From positions 36,610-100,609 of the forward strand of contig JAMKCH010071899.1 of the NCBI GenBank assembly GCA_023653785.1: 64,000 bases of DNA, in the 5' to 3' direction. This DNA comes from Ophioderma brevispina (lineage: Eukaryota; Echinodermata; Ophiuroidea; Amphilepidida; Ophiodermatidae). A model generated the notes under the pieces. That model saw nothing but the letters and a program-made list of their open reading frames with translations. It was not told the DNA's origin and ran no database searches. Position numbers and translations under genes: made by a program. Below, piece by piece: positions 1 to 12,949 of the stretch (position 1 is its first letter; every line of letters begins with the position of its first letter).

Positions 1-3000
1 TATTTGTTCTGGTGTGAGCAGTGGATGGTGGTAATCCTCTATCTGATGCAATTCATATGTGACACTGTGATGGTTTATACAACGGTACTGAATGCAGTCT
101 GTTTTTGTCCTTCATTGTGTGTCAGTCTTCTTCTCAATTTGTTGGCGTACTTGTGGCTATTGGATCAATGTCATCCGAAGTCAATGTTTTATTTTATGAA
201 AAATCTCTCTCTTCTGGAATGCATTTTGTTTGTTTCCTACTCATTCATTTTCAATTCTATTGCTGGTTGCTGTTGTTTGAAAATGGTTGGTATAGTTTTG
301 AATGGGTGAAATGTCCAAAATATCATTTGGGGTTTTCTGTGCGCCAGGGAATATAAAGCAATCAAGCGTTCTCTAGCATAATTTTTCTGGATGCTGTTTC
401 TCACGTAGTTGACAAATCTGATGATCTTTGCATTCTTACAGGATCGAATTGTAATTGCCTGAAGTCAGTGTGATATATCTCACAAACCATTTTGTGGGCA
501 GTGGCTTAGATCATTTTCTGTCTATAAAGGGTCATCTCCGGAATCTGTATCATAGGATCGCTGTCAGAATTGGATAGTTGACTCTAATTTTGATACACAT
601 AACTGCCACACACCAGGTTTGGGCAATTGCTTTGGTCGTTAGAAGAACGTGTATATATTTTATGCTTCTACATTTGTATCACTAGGGTCCATTTCTTTTA
701 ATATGTCTTGCTTTTAATGAGAAGAATTCTTTCTTCTGGCTGAGATTGTATTGATAAAAATTAGATCGGGAAGCTTTGTTAATTGCCATTTGTAGGAGCA
801 TATAAACATCCTTCTTGAGCTGGAATTTCAACAAACAGAGCAGTCATGAATTTATTCCCTATGGATCTAATTTGTTGTTTCAAATCAGATTTCCTTCTCT
901 TGCTTCCTCCTTGCATGCTTTGGGTGGGCCACATTAGAAGGCTCATCCTCTTTGAGATTTGCGCATGTAAGCCACTTGGTAAAAAAACAGCACATGCATA
1001 TGGATCGTTTATAATTGAATATCATGATTTGGCTCCATATATATCTAAGACTTGTTTCAATATTGGGTTGATACGAATAATCCGATGGTTTTCCTTGATG
1101 AAAACTGTTTTGCTGATTGGATTGCACTTCTATTGCTTGTATGTATCGTGTCATATTCAAATGAAGTGTTTTGCAGGAATTCCTCATATGAACTGTTAAC
1201 CTCTTTATGTTGGACAAATAGTTTTAATCTTTCTTGGAGTTGTTTTTGTATGTATCAGTTTCATCAGGAGTGATTTCAAAGTATGTGGTTCTAGAATTTA
1301 GTACATTGCATTGGTGGTTTGGAAACCCAAGCGGCAATTTGGTTTCCTTTCTTTTGCGACAGCTTGTTGGAAATGTCGTGTGTTTGTACGCAAAAATCCC
1401 CCCCAAAAATTTTCTTTGCATATTGTAAATCCAGCAGAACATGGAGATATACTTATCTATGAATGTGACTTTCAGAATGTGAACTTGTGCCATAAATAGT
1501 GTCATCTTGTATCCAAACATAATATGAGCATGAGGTGACCTCGTTGTTGAAATTCAATTCGTAATGAAAGAATCTTTATGATTCCATTGGATGTAATGAG
1601 GCTCTGTAAACCTTCATGTATTAAAGTTGTAAGGCGGTGGTCAAAAAATCTGGCACACGTCACTCTGGATCCTGCTTTGAACAAGTCTAGATCTGTCGTT
1701 TCCATTCTAACTGTTTTGTAATTGTTCATATCTGGTAGATCTTTTGTTACAACAAATTTTCTAAAATTCTTAGTAATCTAACCATCGAGTGTCAGCAGCA
1801 GATCATGACCAAATATGTTGGGAATCCTAATTGTCTAATCATAGCCATAAGATCTTTTTGGCGTTTTCCAGATATGGAGGAGAATTGCGGATGGTTCGAA
1901 ATATGCGATACCCTTCATCTAACATGACCAGTTTCTGAATGTGTTCTTTATCTAAAACTTGTCTTACTGTTATGTTTTCCTTTTTTTTACATCTTCTTAG
2001 AGCCAAGCTTACTTTATCTGTGATTTGTTTCATTTGAATTTTTTTAGCTTGAAAAAACACATCTTGGGAACATTGTGGCTGCTCTTCTATCAACAGAACG
2101 AATTCCCATTTGCAGATGTCACTGTATGAACTTTTTTGTCACCGCTCTGTCCTTATTTTCTGGTCGACGTTGTCCACAAAATATTGTTGGAAATGCAAGA
2201 TATTCTGCATCTTTGTCATGAAATAAAACTAATTGGATGCTGATTTTCTCCTGGAGCAAAAGATTGAATTACTGGTATCATATTCATCATTGTTGGTCTC
2301 ATGTTCAACATTGTTGGTATCATATTCAGCATTGCAGAGCAATGTTTCCACATTTGCTGATGCATTTTCAGTTTCATCAATTTCAACACTGAGTGATCGG
2401 GAATTCAAAATCATATTTGTTTCCATTGGTTTTGCCTGATTTTGTTCAATTTTCTGCATTTTGGGGTTTTCACCTTGCAGGAGTCCATTGTTCATCAATT
2501 GTATGTTGGCTTCTTGAAAAAAGTTGACTTGTGCCAGCAACCATTGTAATGCTGCAATAACTTTTTGAGGTCGAACGTTTTCCCTAAGATGTGCTGATTG
2601 AATGTTTTGTTTCTTTTTTAGTTTTATTGGTATTGTTTCGATATTGCTCATTGTCCTCGGTAGTGTATTAACAGTTGGGGGCAACATCAACAGGAACATT
2701 TACGACTTGCCAGTGATGGAATATTGTCCTCCTCTAGGCACTTGCTTGATTTGCATAAAGGGAATTCGTGGGATATAAGTCGTTCTTCCAGTTTGTGCAA
2801 ATCCAGTTTCAGGTGGGTTGAAGTGGCCAGCAACATTTGTTGACTATTGAAATTCTTGGAATTTTTTTGGTGATTTTTTATGCGTCACAAGGACATGCTA
2901 CAAACCCATCCTGGTTGTCAACAGATATATAACCAGTTGAACAGTTGTTAAATATGTTTGTTGCATTTCGATGCAGTGCGAGTTTGTTGATATTGCACAC

Positions 3001-3010
3001 AAATGTCTAA
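1..3010 (-). pseudogene. Helitron Rep/helicase polyprotein, partial and frameshifted
   Basis: This is the N-terminal and Rep part of a Helitron rolling-circle transposon protein, read right to left and running off the left edge before the helicase. In order: a segment with RIPFMQIKQVPRGGQ and VNVPVDVAPTVNTLPR (about 2800-2640), VRPQKVIAALQWLL (about 2570), YRIFRTIRNSPPYLENAKK (about 1910-1850), VTCARFFDHR (about 1660), EFQQRG followed by PHAHIM (about 1555-1518; the HxH of the HUH nuclease), a CRKRK..LPLGFP stretch (about 1340), DPYACAVF in another frame (about 1000), and GNKF..EISAQE-like sequence (about 840). These blocks are typical of Helitron Rep proteins. The frame shifts several times, including just before the HxH motif, so as written no full protein can be made. 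The breaks could be decay or consensus errors. Identification is confident; boundaries are not. Confidence 0.85.
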
Positions 3011-3177
3011 ACCATGTTTGTTGGCATGCAGTACATACATATGGTGACCAGTAGCTTATTGCTTGAATAGCAAGCCATCTTGCAGAATGTAAGTGGTACT
3101 AGGGTTCTGATGGTTGTGAATTGTTTTCAATGTGTAACATCATTCATTGAATTTGTAGGTCTATCTTGTTTTAATTT

Positions 3178-3862
3178 ATGATGATGTTTGTAGAGTTTGC
3201 TTTTGTTTTGTTTCTGTTTACGTCTGTAAGCTTTCATATATTCTTTCCTGAAGCTTTCTTCTCAGATTTTTTATCTTCAAGGGAATTCACTTGCTTTTTT
3301 ATGGAAGTTGTTTTTGGTGTCATGGTGTTTTTTTCATTAGTGGTTTTATCATTTTTGTTTTCGTGGTTGATGTTGTTTTTCTTAATTAGGAATCTTGCTT
3401 GAGTGTTTCTGGTTCACTATTTCCATCAATTGGTTGCAGTGTTTGATTTCTGTTTTTGTCTTCATATTTTTTGTTTGTTTTTGTTGTTGTCTGTAAGCTT
3501 TCATATATTTTCCTGGAAGCTTTCTTCTCAGATTTTTTATCTTCAAGGGAATTCACTTGCTTTTTTATGGAAGTTGTTTGTGGTGTCGTTGTGTTTTCGT
3601 GCACCCCCTGTGAGGTTGTGACATTTTGATCTTGTGGTTGAGTTCTTTTCCTGATATAGAAAATTGCTGTTGTTCTGGTTACTTTTCCATCAATTGGGTG
3701 ATATTTGATTTCTTGTTTTTCGTCATATTGCTTGTGTTGTTTTTGTTGTCTGTAAGCTTTATATATTCTTCCTGAAAGCTTTATTATTAGATTTGACTCT
3801 GCAAGAGAAGTTGTTTTGGGGTTGTTGTTTTTTTTGTCTATACCTTTCATATATTCTTTCAT
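3178..3862 (-). pseudogene. Lys/Gln/Thr-rich repeat region upstream of Helitron Rep
   Basis: An open stretch of 158 codons (3862-3386) lies just 5' of the recognisable Helitron blocks on the same strand. It is rich in K, Q, T and N, and contains an imperfectly repeated module (GRIYKAYRQQ..., RKIYESLQTTT...). At DNA level a segment with GTCTGTAAGCTTTCATATATT and CTTCAAGGGAATTCACTTGC occurs near 3223-3300 and 3489-3570, with a partial copy near 3749-3785. It may be the low-complexity N-terminus of the Helitron protein, or simply a tandem repeat with chance coding potential. I do not recognise a domain. Confidence 0.4.
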
Positions 3863-4019
3863 GTAAGTGTTTTATAAATATTATATTTTTTGAGGAGACT
3901 TATTGGCTTCTTCAACATGGTTTTTTTAGTTTTTTGGCTATGTTCTTTTTAGACCATTTTATTTTTCTTCTGTTGGATTTGTTTGTTGTCATAACACATC
4001 TATATTTTTGATACATTTT

Positions 4020-7000
4020 TATTCTGTTGTTGTTAACTTGTATTCAGCTTGAAATGCAAAATATGAAGATAATTTCCCAAATCCTTGCATATCAATCAGT
4101 TGTAGGCATAGCAATTGGACTGAATATGTACGGGCTTTATTCCACTAGTGCGTCTGGGCAAGCAAATTTTGATCAGTTCTTTCAAATGCCATGAGTGTTG
4201 CAATTGAACTAAAAACATCACAAAGCTAACCAATAAACTGTTGAAACCATATTCATCTCTAGATGGGTCAAACAAAACAATTGTTGTGCCTGTCTCTGAA
4301 TAAGGTAATCATGTTTTACCTAAAACACTTATATTTGGATGGTGAGATGTAAAATGCATGTTGAATAGTTACGTCAAAAGTTTCAATAGTTTCTGAATGT
4401 TTTGATACCTGCATGGCCATAAACAGAATCTGCAAATCAATAAAAGTGTATTCAAATTATCATCTTATACTTGGCATGGTAATTGATCTGTGGCAATAGT
4501 ATTTTGAGGATGTAGTTCATTTTTCTTAGTACATCTGTAGAGAGTTCTTGGTATAATGGTTACCAAATGTAGGACATGATCAATATCTTTTGATGTAATG
4601 ACGTCAATCTTTGTAGAAAGCAAAGCTAACCAGTGAATTACAAGAGCACCTGTAATCCTGCTGTATCATTGAAACAAATACGATTGCTTGATGGAAATGA
4701 CCTTGGATAAATGTGATTGGTATGTTTGAGCTGCAAGGTTTATCTTGTTCAATATGCTTGTTTGTTGGTTGGCTGTTAAAAAAACTAAATGTTAATGATA
4801 ACTCTATGTATTAATGGGTTTGACACTTTCTGATAGTATTAGAGGGTTTCTTTCAATTAGAATAGGTAATGCTTTGATATCATATTTCCCAGTCAGTAAT
4901 GAAATTGTTTTTTGAAATAGCAACTGTGCAAGTGCAATATAATTTTTGCAACTGTGCAAGTTGCAATAATCATTTGAAACCGTGCAGGATGCAATATATT
5001 ATATCAGAATCGGTCATCTGAAAGAAAAAAGAACAATGTTTTGTCTAGCTTCAAGTATAAACATAAATATGTGTGTGTATAATTAATATTACATTAACAT
5101 TTTGGATCTGTGTTTTAAATTAATAACTTTGTGAATTAAGTTGTCAATAACTCATTGTATAATGTATTCATCCAATATGTTGCATACAGGAATTACAATG
5201 TACGGGTTCGCAACTAGCTGATTTGTACAGCTGGTTTAATCATTTAAAATAGTGGCAGACAACTATTAATAAGGGAATACAATGAAAAAATATTCAGACA
5301 AATAGATTATTACTGGAAATCTCTTGCAGCCAAATTGAAATTTGGTTGTTTATATTCTGCAAAAATATTGCATGTAAATTGTACCATGCCCTTGGCAAAG
5401 GTCATTTTGGAACAGACGCTCAGATGACTTTTGATCTTGGTCTTCAACTTTTGACATCATCAACATATCAAAGCATAGCTCAAGGCTGGTGTAAAAATAT
5501 TACGTTTGATAACCATACAAATGGCATCTAAATTCAAGTTTAAGGTCTTTCAAGCACAAGCTTGGCAGTGAAGGATATTTGGAAAGGTTTTTGGTAGAGA
5601 GGGCCAAAGGTCAATGAAAAGTTGGAAATTTACACCGTTAAATAAAGCAACTATTATACTTAAAGACAGGTGCACGGACATCATCAGCTGTGTGAAACAG
5701 AAAATTGGCTGTGAAATTTTAAATTTGACGGCATAAAATAAAAAATCAGCAACACTGTGGTTGACCAAGTCCTTGGTATTTATCGGCCTTTAACTTTGCA
5801 ATGGAGACGTAAAAAGTGAAAACCTAATCAAAGTGGAACACACAATATATACATATTCATGCGGTTGTAAGCGCTATTGCAAAATCCCCTCTCTGCTCTC
5901 AAGCCAGGGGATAAGAATGGTGAAAAATAACACGTGGACAAGATGGACATCCCTAAATTTAAACATATCTACAGTTTCTGCAATGAGATCATACAGCATA
6001 TTATATACATGCGAATGTGTAGACAGAATCTTTGTAAGGCACAGCGTAAGTGTTGTTTCAATTTCAGAGTTCCAGAATTATGCCATTTACCGGTACTTTA
6101 CACCACAACAAGGTTACGTGCGAAGGTGTTCCATGATGGTCACAATTTATTTGTAGGAATTGTAGTTATTTTTAACTGGATACAGATTTTGTACTTCGGA
6201 CATTAAGTACATTCATCTTTATTGAACGGTAAATAGCATTTTAATAGCAATGTGTTAGCTAATTCTATGAGAATTTGTATGGAGCTTCCATATTTTACCA
6301 GTGGGATATTTTCTGGTAAATAGTATACGATGAGAGAGAAGGCACTTTGTACTAAAGCAACATAGTCGGGGAAACAAAAAAGCCGATCATCCACCTATTT
6401 TGAAATTAGCCAGGTATAAGATCAATCACATCAATAATTGCAATGCATTGTGGATTGACCTTGTCTTGTGAATTGGATAGTACAAATTTTTTGTAAAAAG
6501 CTATGGCCATGTCTTCCTTTTATATTATTGATTCAAATACTGTATTTTGCTCAAAATCTGACGTCACAAACCCTCAATTTACTTACAATTTGTAAAAATT
6601 TGTCAAGTCATTCAAGCAAGCATAACATTGTTCATTGGAAGACATTAAGCATTTTTTAATTTAATTTTTTCAATCATGTTAAAACAGTTCGCAATAAAAT
6701 ATACATTCAAATGTTTTTTTCTTCACAGATTAATTTTTTTTGGATGGAGCCTATAATCAATTTGTTTAATAACACAATATAAGACTTACGTTTTGGTGTG
6801 CGGAGATGTCTTTACTTGATGCCACCTGCTTGAAACTGAATCTGATAAAGAAAATAACTACACATAGGGACAATCATTAATTGCAGTACTTTGAACTTGT
6901 TATAAACCTGTGAATTGGCACAAAATACATAGATCCAAGGAACAAATAAGATATTGATATAGATATTGATTGTTATCTTGAATACATTACTGTCCCTTCT

Positions 7001-9000
7001 ACCAAAAACGGTTGAAGAGTCAATGAAATCAGTTCAATCGTGTCTCTGAACGTACGAGAGTTATGAATCAGAATCATGTGTTAACTTTCAATGCCTGCCA
7101 GACACTCCAAAGGAATACTTGTCCGAAAATTGTTAATAGCGAAGTTCCTGGAAATGTGACCTACGTCGACTTGGACGATATTCACCCTAAAAAATTCAAC
7201 ACCACTTTTGTTAAAACTCAAATTATAGCACATATATGCTGTATTATATCACACTTTTAATCCATCGGTAATAATTTTGTTCAAAAGGCTTATCAAAACT
7301 AAAAGCTGCCTGAATTTTTTCCAATGGCTTTTGATGTGCACGCCATATTTGCTGCTACTGCTGTGCACGAGAGCCTTTTTGTGGTTTACTACAACATGTC
7401 TTCACAATTTCCAGATAAATACGCAACCGCGACGTCAAATTGTTCTGTCACTCCCTATAGAAAGTTATTGTTTTTTAAAACCTTGTTTTCCTAAAGATGA
7501 GGCGATAGTTTGGAACACAAATCAAATGCAAATTAGACACCATCACTCATTTTTTTTACTATATTCAAGATAGAGATTTCCCTGAAGTTGATGGAATGGA
7601 AATGTTTTTCTGGCTTACGGTGCATTTCTCAAATGTTAAGTTTATTTTCTAAAAAATCCCCATTTTACCAAATGTAGCACAAAACGTGTGCAATGAACAA
7701 TTTCAGGTCCACTGAGATTTTGTATTTGTATTGTAGAAAATTGGCAAAATAATTTTTTTCTGAAGAATTATGTGCTGTTGAGGCTTTATGAAGTCATTGA
7801 AATTATGGATAGTAAAAGTAGCAATCTCAATGAATTTGGTGATACAAAATCGCCATATTAGCGAGTCTCTTGATTAAGTGACATAGTACGATTGAGCGTG
7901 CTTAAGTTATCCCCTGACTGCTTGACCGAGGGCTCCTCACGTTTTTCAAGTTTAAAAATTTAAAGCCCCTGTTCAGATGTAAAATGCACTGCAAAGGTAT
8001 AACCTACAAGGATCTGGTAAAATTGTAATTTATTTTTTTTATTTAATATCTTAAGGCATGACGAATCATGTTAGGTAACCTAAGGCATTGCATTGCATGG
8101 CATAGGCCAAGAGCAGTAAGTCTGATGATTTGAAAGAGATGTTGGAAGGAATTTAGTAATTCTGCCTCGACCCTACAAATTCAAACAGGCTTCGAATTAC
8201 CCAGGTGCACACATGCATGCACGTGTGCATGTTAATTAAACGTTGTGAATTCATAAACAAGTTTAGCTGATTTCATAGTTATAAATTCATTGTTGATGCT
8301 GAAAAGTAAAAATTTGGCCAAACTGTCAATAGTTTCCAGTAAAGGTGCAACGAGAGAGATTTTGAGCCAGCCAAATATTTTGTCATGTCGTAATTTCATA
8401 TAGATTTGACACTCGATAGATTCTTATCTTGTATTCTGGAACAGAAATGTCCTTTGTTTAAAAAGAGAGAAGAAAAAGGTGATTTTGATTCCTTAATTTT
8501 AATATAAAACATAGGCTGAACTTTGTAGTTGCTCCTATACGACATTAGGCCCCTTTTTTTTTCACCCAAGTTTTGTACCCACAAGCAAATATTCCTCAGC
8601 TTAACCCTTTTAGATGGGGATATTAGTGATGGAAAGCTTTACATCAGGCCAAAAATCAGTTACTTTCCAATTTTTAGGGCACATTATTTGTGAATCTCTC
8701 GTTGCACCTTTAACGTACCAGAGTTTGATATAATAAAGGTTGGAAGTTAGATTAGATGTTTAATAGCCTGGGCATGTAACTTTTACAATGTGCATGTAAA
8801 TTTTGGAAGTTACATGCAACGGGCGCATGTAATTCTAAAATTGTAAATTTCATGAGCCTGGAATTCCAACAACGTTAACAGAATAAACCGCATGTAAAGG
8901 TGCCGAATTTAAGTGGTCGCAGAATACTTAAAGACACTATCAGTATTTGAACAAAATATTTGAAATCTGCAGGAATAAGCTTCAAAGTGAAGGTAAGTCT
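4020..9000. other. AT-rich sequence without recognisable genes
   Basis: All open frames here are short (107 codons or fewer), show no family motif and have no convincing exon borders. A fragment near 5835-5915 (AAAATCCCCTCTCTGCTCTC... followed by AAGCCAGGGGATA) resembles the 3' part of the dispersed repeat at 53.65-54.22 kb. A short near-palindrome of CATGCATGCACGTGTGCATG type lies at 8211-8231. I see nothing else I can support. Confidence 0.5.
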
Positions 9001-12000
9001 GTAGAATTCTCATGACCTTTTCAGCTGTAGAATGCAGAAAAGGAAGAAAACGGACAACCAGTCTTGCCAAGGATACGATTCTCCATTCAATGACGGCTGT
9101 AGTAAGTGTCCGTTCTGACAGTAATGGACTAAATCTCCGATTCTGTCCTTATCAGGTAAACTTCTGTGTCTTGCTCATTTGCAGGGTATGTTGGATACTT
9201 GTACTTGTTGTATTACATGCAAAAAAGTGATTTTTGATGATTTTTTTTCGATTTGCTGATTTAGCAAATCACTGATGTGTCTTTAATTAATCCCAAGATG
9301 TCCCCAACTACCCCTCGAGGCATGAATTCAGTATTCTGCCACCACATACTTCAACATGCAGTTTATTCCGTAAGCCTTGCCGAATTTATAAGGTGGTGGA
9401 ACAATACAAAATTCTTACCACTTTCGAATTTGGTGTATGCAATAAAATAAAGAGTCCCAGGCCTTCACAATCATACTAGAATAAAAACCATTATTATATC
9501 TTGTACATGTGTAGGGACAGCTAAATCAAAGGAGTCGCTGACAATCATAATCATGATTAATGTAAACATTAAAACTGCTGTCAACACTCAATACGGTAGT
9601 ATATGGTGGTGGTACGAAAACGTAAATCCTTGCATTATAATCCAACAACGACGCCGCGCGCTTTTGGCATTTTCTTGATCACTTATCTACACCCTATTCC
9701 ATATTAAAGAAAAAGGAAACAATATCGGAGAAACTTCTTGCGCCGAAAAATTCCTTTTGCTCTCATGGCGCAGCCATTTAAATCATGACGTCTGCTTCGG
9801 CGAGAGTTCGGATTTCCGATGGTTCCCGACAACTTTTGTGATTGCAGGTGTGTTTTTATTCAAAAAACATATTCCGAAAATTACATTTTTGTTTGATCAT
9901 AGTCAAGTTTATGGGGGGTTCACATAGTTATTTGGAGGGCAATAAGAGCCATACTCATTGTACACACGACTACCTAATTTTATATTCTAACATGTGGGCT
10001 ACCCATGGATCCTAAATAAATCGGATAAGACAATCAATAAAGAGAATGGTGGGTGCATACTGCACACTGATCCTGCCATGAAATCTGTCGCTTATATTTC
10101 AACCATACGTGGCACTATTATGCACAGCCTATGTCATCCCCGGTTGACGTCCTTCACACGTTATGCATAAATAATTATGTAGCGGTATCGACAATGGGTG
10201 GCCCTATCACTATCGATATCGAAAGTGTCTATGGGCATTTTGTACACCGTGTCACCGACCCCGGCTTTGCCTATGCAAAAAGTGATCAGAATCGATTACT
10301 TACTTGCATCCATGATTACGTTTTCGTCATGCACTGAATTTTTGCATAATCGCGCCATCGTAATCATTGGGCGCTAACCATACTTATGATATGTATAACT
10401 ACTCTTTTGTTCAAGGTTTGATTTCGGTTCGCCATGAAAAAAGAGCCGTCCTACATCTACCTTCCCACTTGGTCAAATTTCGTCATTTCATTACATGACA
10501 CTGAATAGCTCCCAAAAATTATTTAGTATATTATTCATATCACCGCACGCTCCATGCGATCAACGTCGTGATCATTATTCTTTTCTCATTAACTCATTGA
10601 ATTTCCACTTTGTGTTTACCGTCAGTTTTTGGTAACTTACATCGCCGAATACAATATTGCAGTGTTAGCACGTCTTACTTTCAATAATTGATTTGATAAC
10701 AATTTCAATTAAAAGTAATGCGTTGGTTTCCCGTTAAATTAGGCTCAAAAATGTTATTTTCTGTCAGCCAGTGTACATATCTCGATTGCAATTGAGGTTG
10801 TCTTCTTATTACGTAAGAACTCGCTTTGTAATCTCCTTTTCATTTTCAAAGTAAGTTTTGTCGTGTGGTATTTCCATTTCAGTAGGTGTAATACTGATTA
10901 CCCGTGGGAAAAACCTATTTATAACAACATGACAATACTTGTTCCAATTTACTCTCCAGATTAATCGACAAATTACATTATATACTTGGCTTTGTTATGA
11001 ATCGATCGCAAAACAATTAAGGCTTAAGTGACATTTCACTAAGTTTACGAAGTAAGTTGCTACAAAGTACGGTTGTTACAAAACACGTTGATCGGTTAGG
11101 CCTACCTGCTTTTTGTATTATACAAACTAAGTAAGTGTTTAACTTACCTTTCTGACAACGATTCCTTTCCTCCAGATTTCTCACAACTCAAACATTCAAA
11201 TGATTAGGTTCGAAAAAGATAATGAACGAAAAACACCCACAGACTCGCAGCCAGAAATATTCACTTGGAAAATTTCCGGGAAAATTTTATAATCCAGGCT
11301 TAGAAAAGCGTCCCCCCCCGCAAGTTCTGTTTTTATTATCAATACTATTTTAAGCGTAGTAGAAGATGACCAGAAGAGACGTCCACTTAAAATCACGAAA
11401 TGCATAAAATGAAGATGAAAAGACGCGATTTGGACTACACATTGTACTAACATATCTGTTCAATATTCCAGAGGTCAAAAGAAGCAAGTCACCTCATTCG
11501 TTAATTCTTTTTCAACAGGTCAACCCCGAATATCCTCCTCAAAGTGATTGGCTTTCATGTTAGTCCTACGCTTTACGTAATCAATGACCCTATTTTGTAG
11601 CAGAGGGCCGAATTGATCCGACAAAACACAGGTCAATCAGTTATTTGAAATATTGCCAGACGGGCAAACGACCATCCCATCGCATTTCAAAGAGTGATTC
11701 CGAATTCCTCCAAAACCATAATTCAAAATCTGTCCAAAGACATTCAAAATTAACCTCAACCAGCATATGCACCTTCCAAACAAACAAAAACATTAAACTA
11801 CCACTCCCACCATCGATCAAAAGAAAGTAAAAAAGAACAAAAACCCAAAAAGTTCTTTACCCATTGAATTCAATAAAGCGTCCCAACCATTACCGTAGAG
11901 ATAACCAACATCACCAACCCCATGTGTATATGTGCTCCAGGTGTGCGTGCGTCCCAAATCCAACTCATACCGTAAGATAGCCAAATCAAAAGAATGTACT

Positions 12001-12900
12001 CATTACATTCACAGGATCAATAAGATTCATATGAAAAAAATAAAAACAATTAAGAAAATCAAATGGGTAATCAAAATCAAAATCATTCCACAGTTCAAGC
12101 TACTAATCCATCTCATTAAATCGAACCAGGGAGATAGTCCTTAACGCTAGATAGTAAAGCAAATAAATCAAAATCGATAAAACATTACCGCCCCTCACAC
12201 ACACACACCACATATAACACCTCTTTCCCCCCACCTCGCTCTCCCCACCCTCCTCGACTTTCTTTCCTTGGAATATTCATGTATCACATCTTGGAAAATC
12301 ACCCTGCACAACCTCCTTTGAGCAGCACCACATGCGAGGATAGTAAATAGACCTTTGTTTTTAATGTATTTTTAACATTAATAGCTAATACATAAAACTG
12401 AAATGTTTTATCTAACTGTTATTATGATCGATAAACGTTAAACTTTTAAGTCAGAATCATCAATTCCAGTCAGTTTAACAAGTAAGAAACTAATAATATT
12501 GCGTCGTGTCGAATGACTGTGTGTGATGTACACCGCTTACCGGGTGGTAAATCAACTGCATTATCACGCCGCTGTATAATGTTCAAGGTAACGTTATCGA
12601 ACAGATTCCTAGTCTAACAACATTCCTGTTACAGTTCAAAGTGTTACAGTGTTACCACATTCAGCTCAGCGAAAAAAAATTGAGAGGTCAGTGAAATACG
12701 TATTGATTGAAACATATCCAAATGATTGCACAATCTTCTGATTCCCTATGAAACATGATTCGTGATTAAAACTTGACATAATTGAAGCCATGTAGTGTTT
12801 TCGGCGAGCGAGATTAAAAGAAAAAACGGCATCCGATCAAATCGTCCTCAGTCTCATAAGGCTACTACTAGTAAGCCAAAAACACTAAAAATATAAATAA
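9000..12900. other. Unassigned sequence; CA microsatellite and unknown short frames
   Basis: No gene is recognised. A short plus-strand segment near 9035-9102 has splice-like borders (TTTTCAG upstream, GTAAGTG at 9102), but its translation matches nothing I know. CpG-richer sequence at 9640-9850 could be promoter-like, with no support beyond composition. The frame at 10131-10337 (68 codons) has no recognisable motif. A short CA tract lies at 12198-12209 inside an AC-rich stretch. Confidence 0.35.
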
Positions 12901-12949
12901 TTCCCGTATTAGCTTTTAGTGAAACTTGGCTAAATGAATGAAAAAATCC

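Noticed and set aside
9035..9102. Plus-strand exon of a second gene
   Set aside because: Splice-like borders are present, but the translation matches no family and no partner exon was found.
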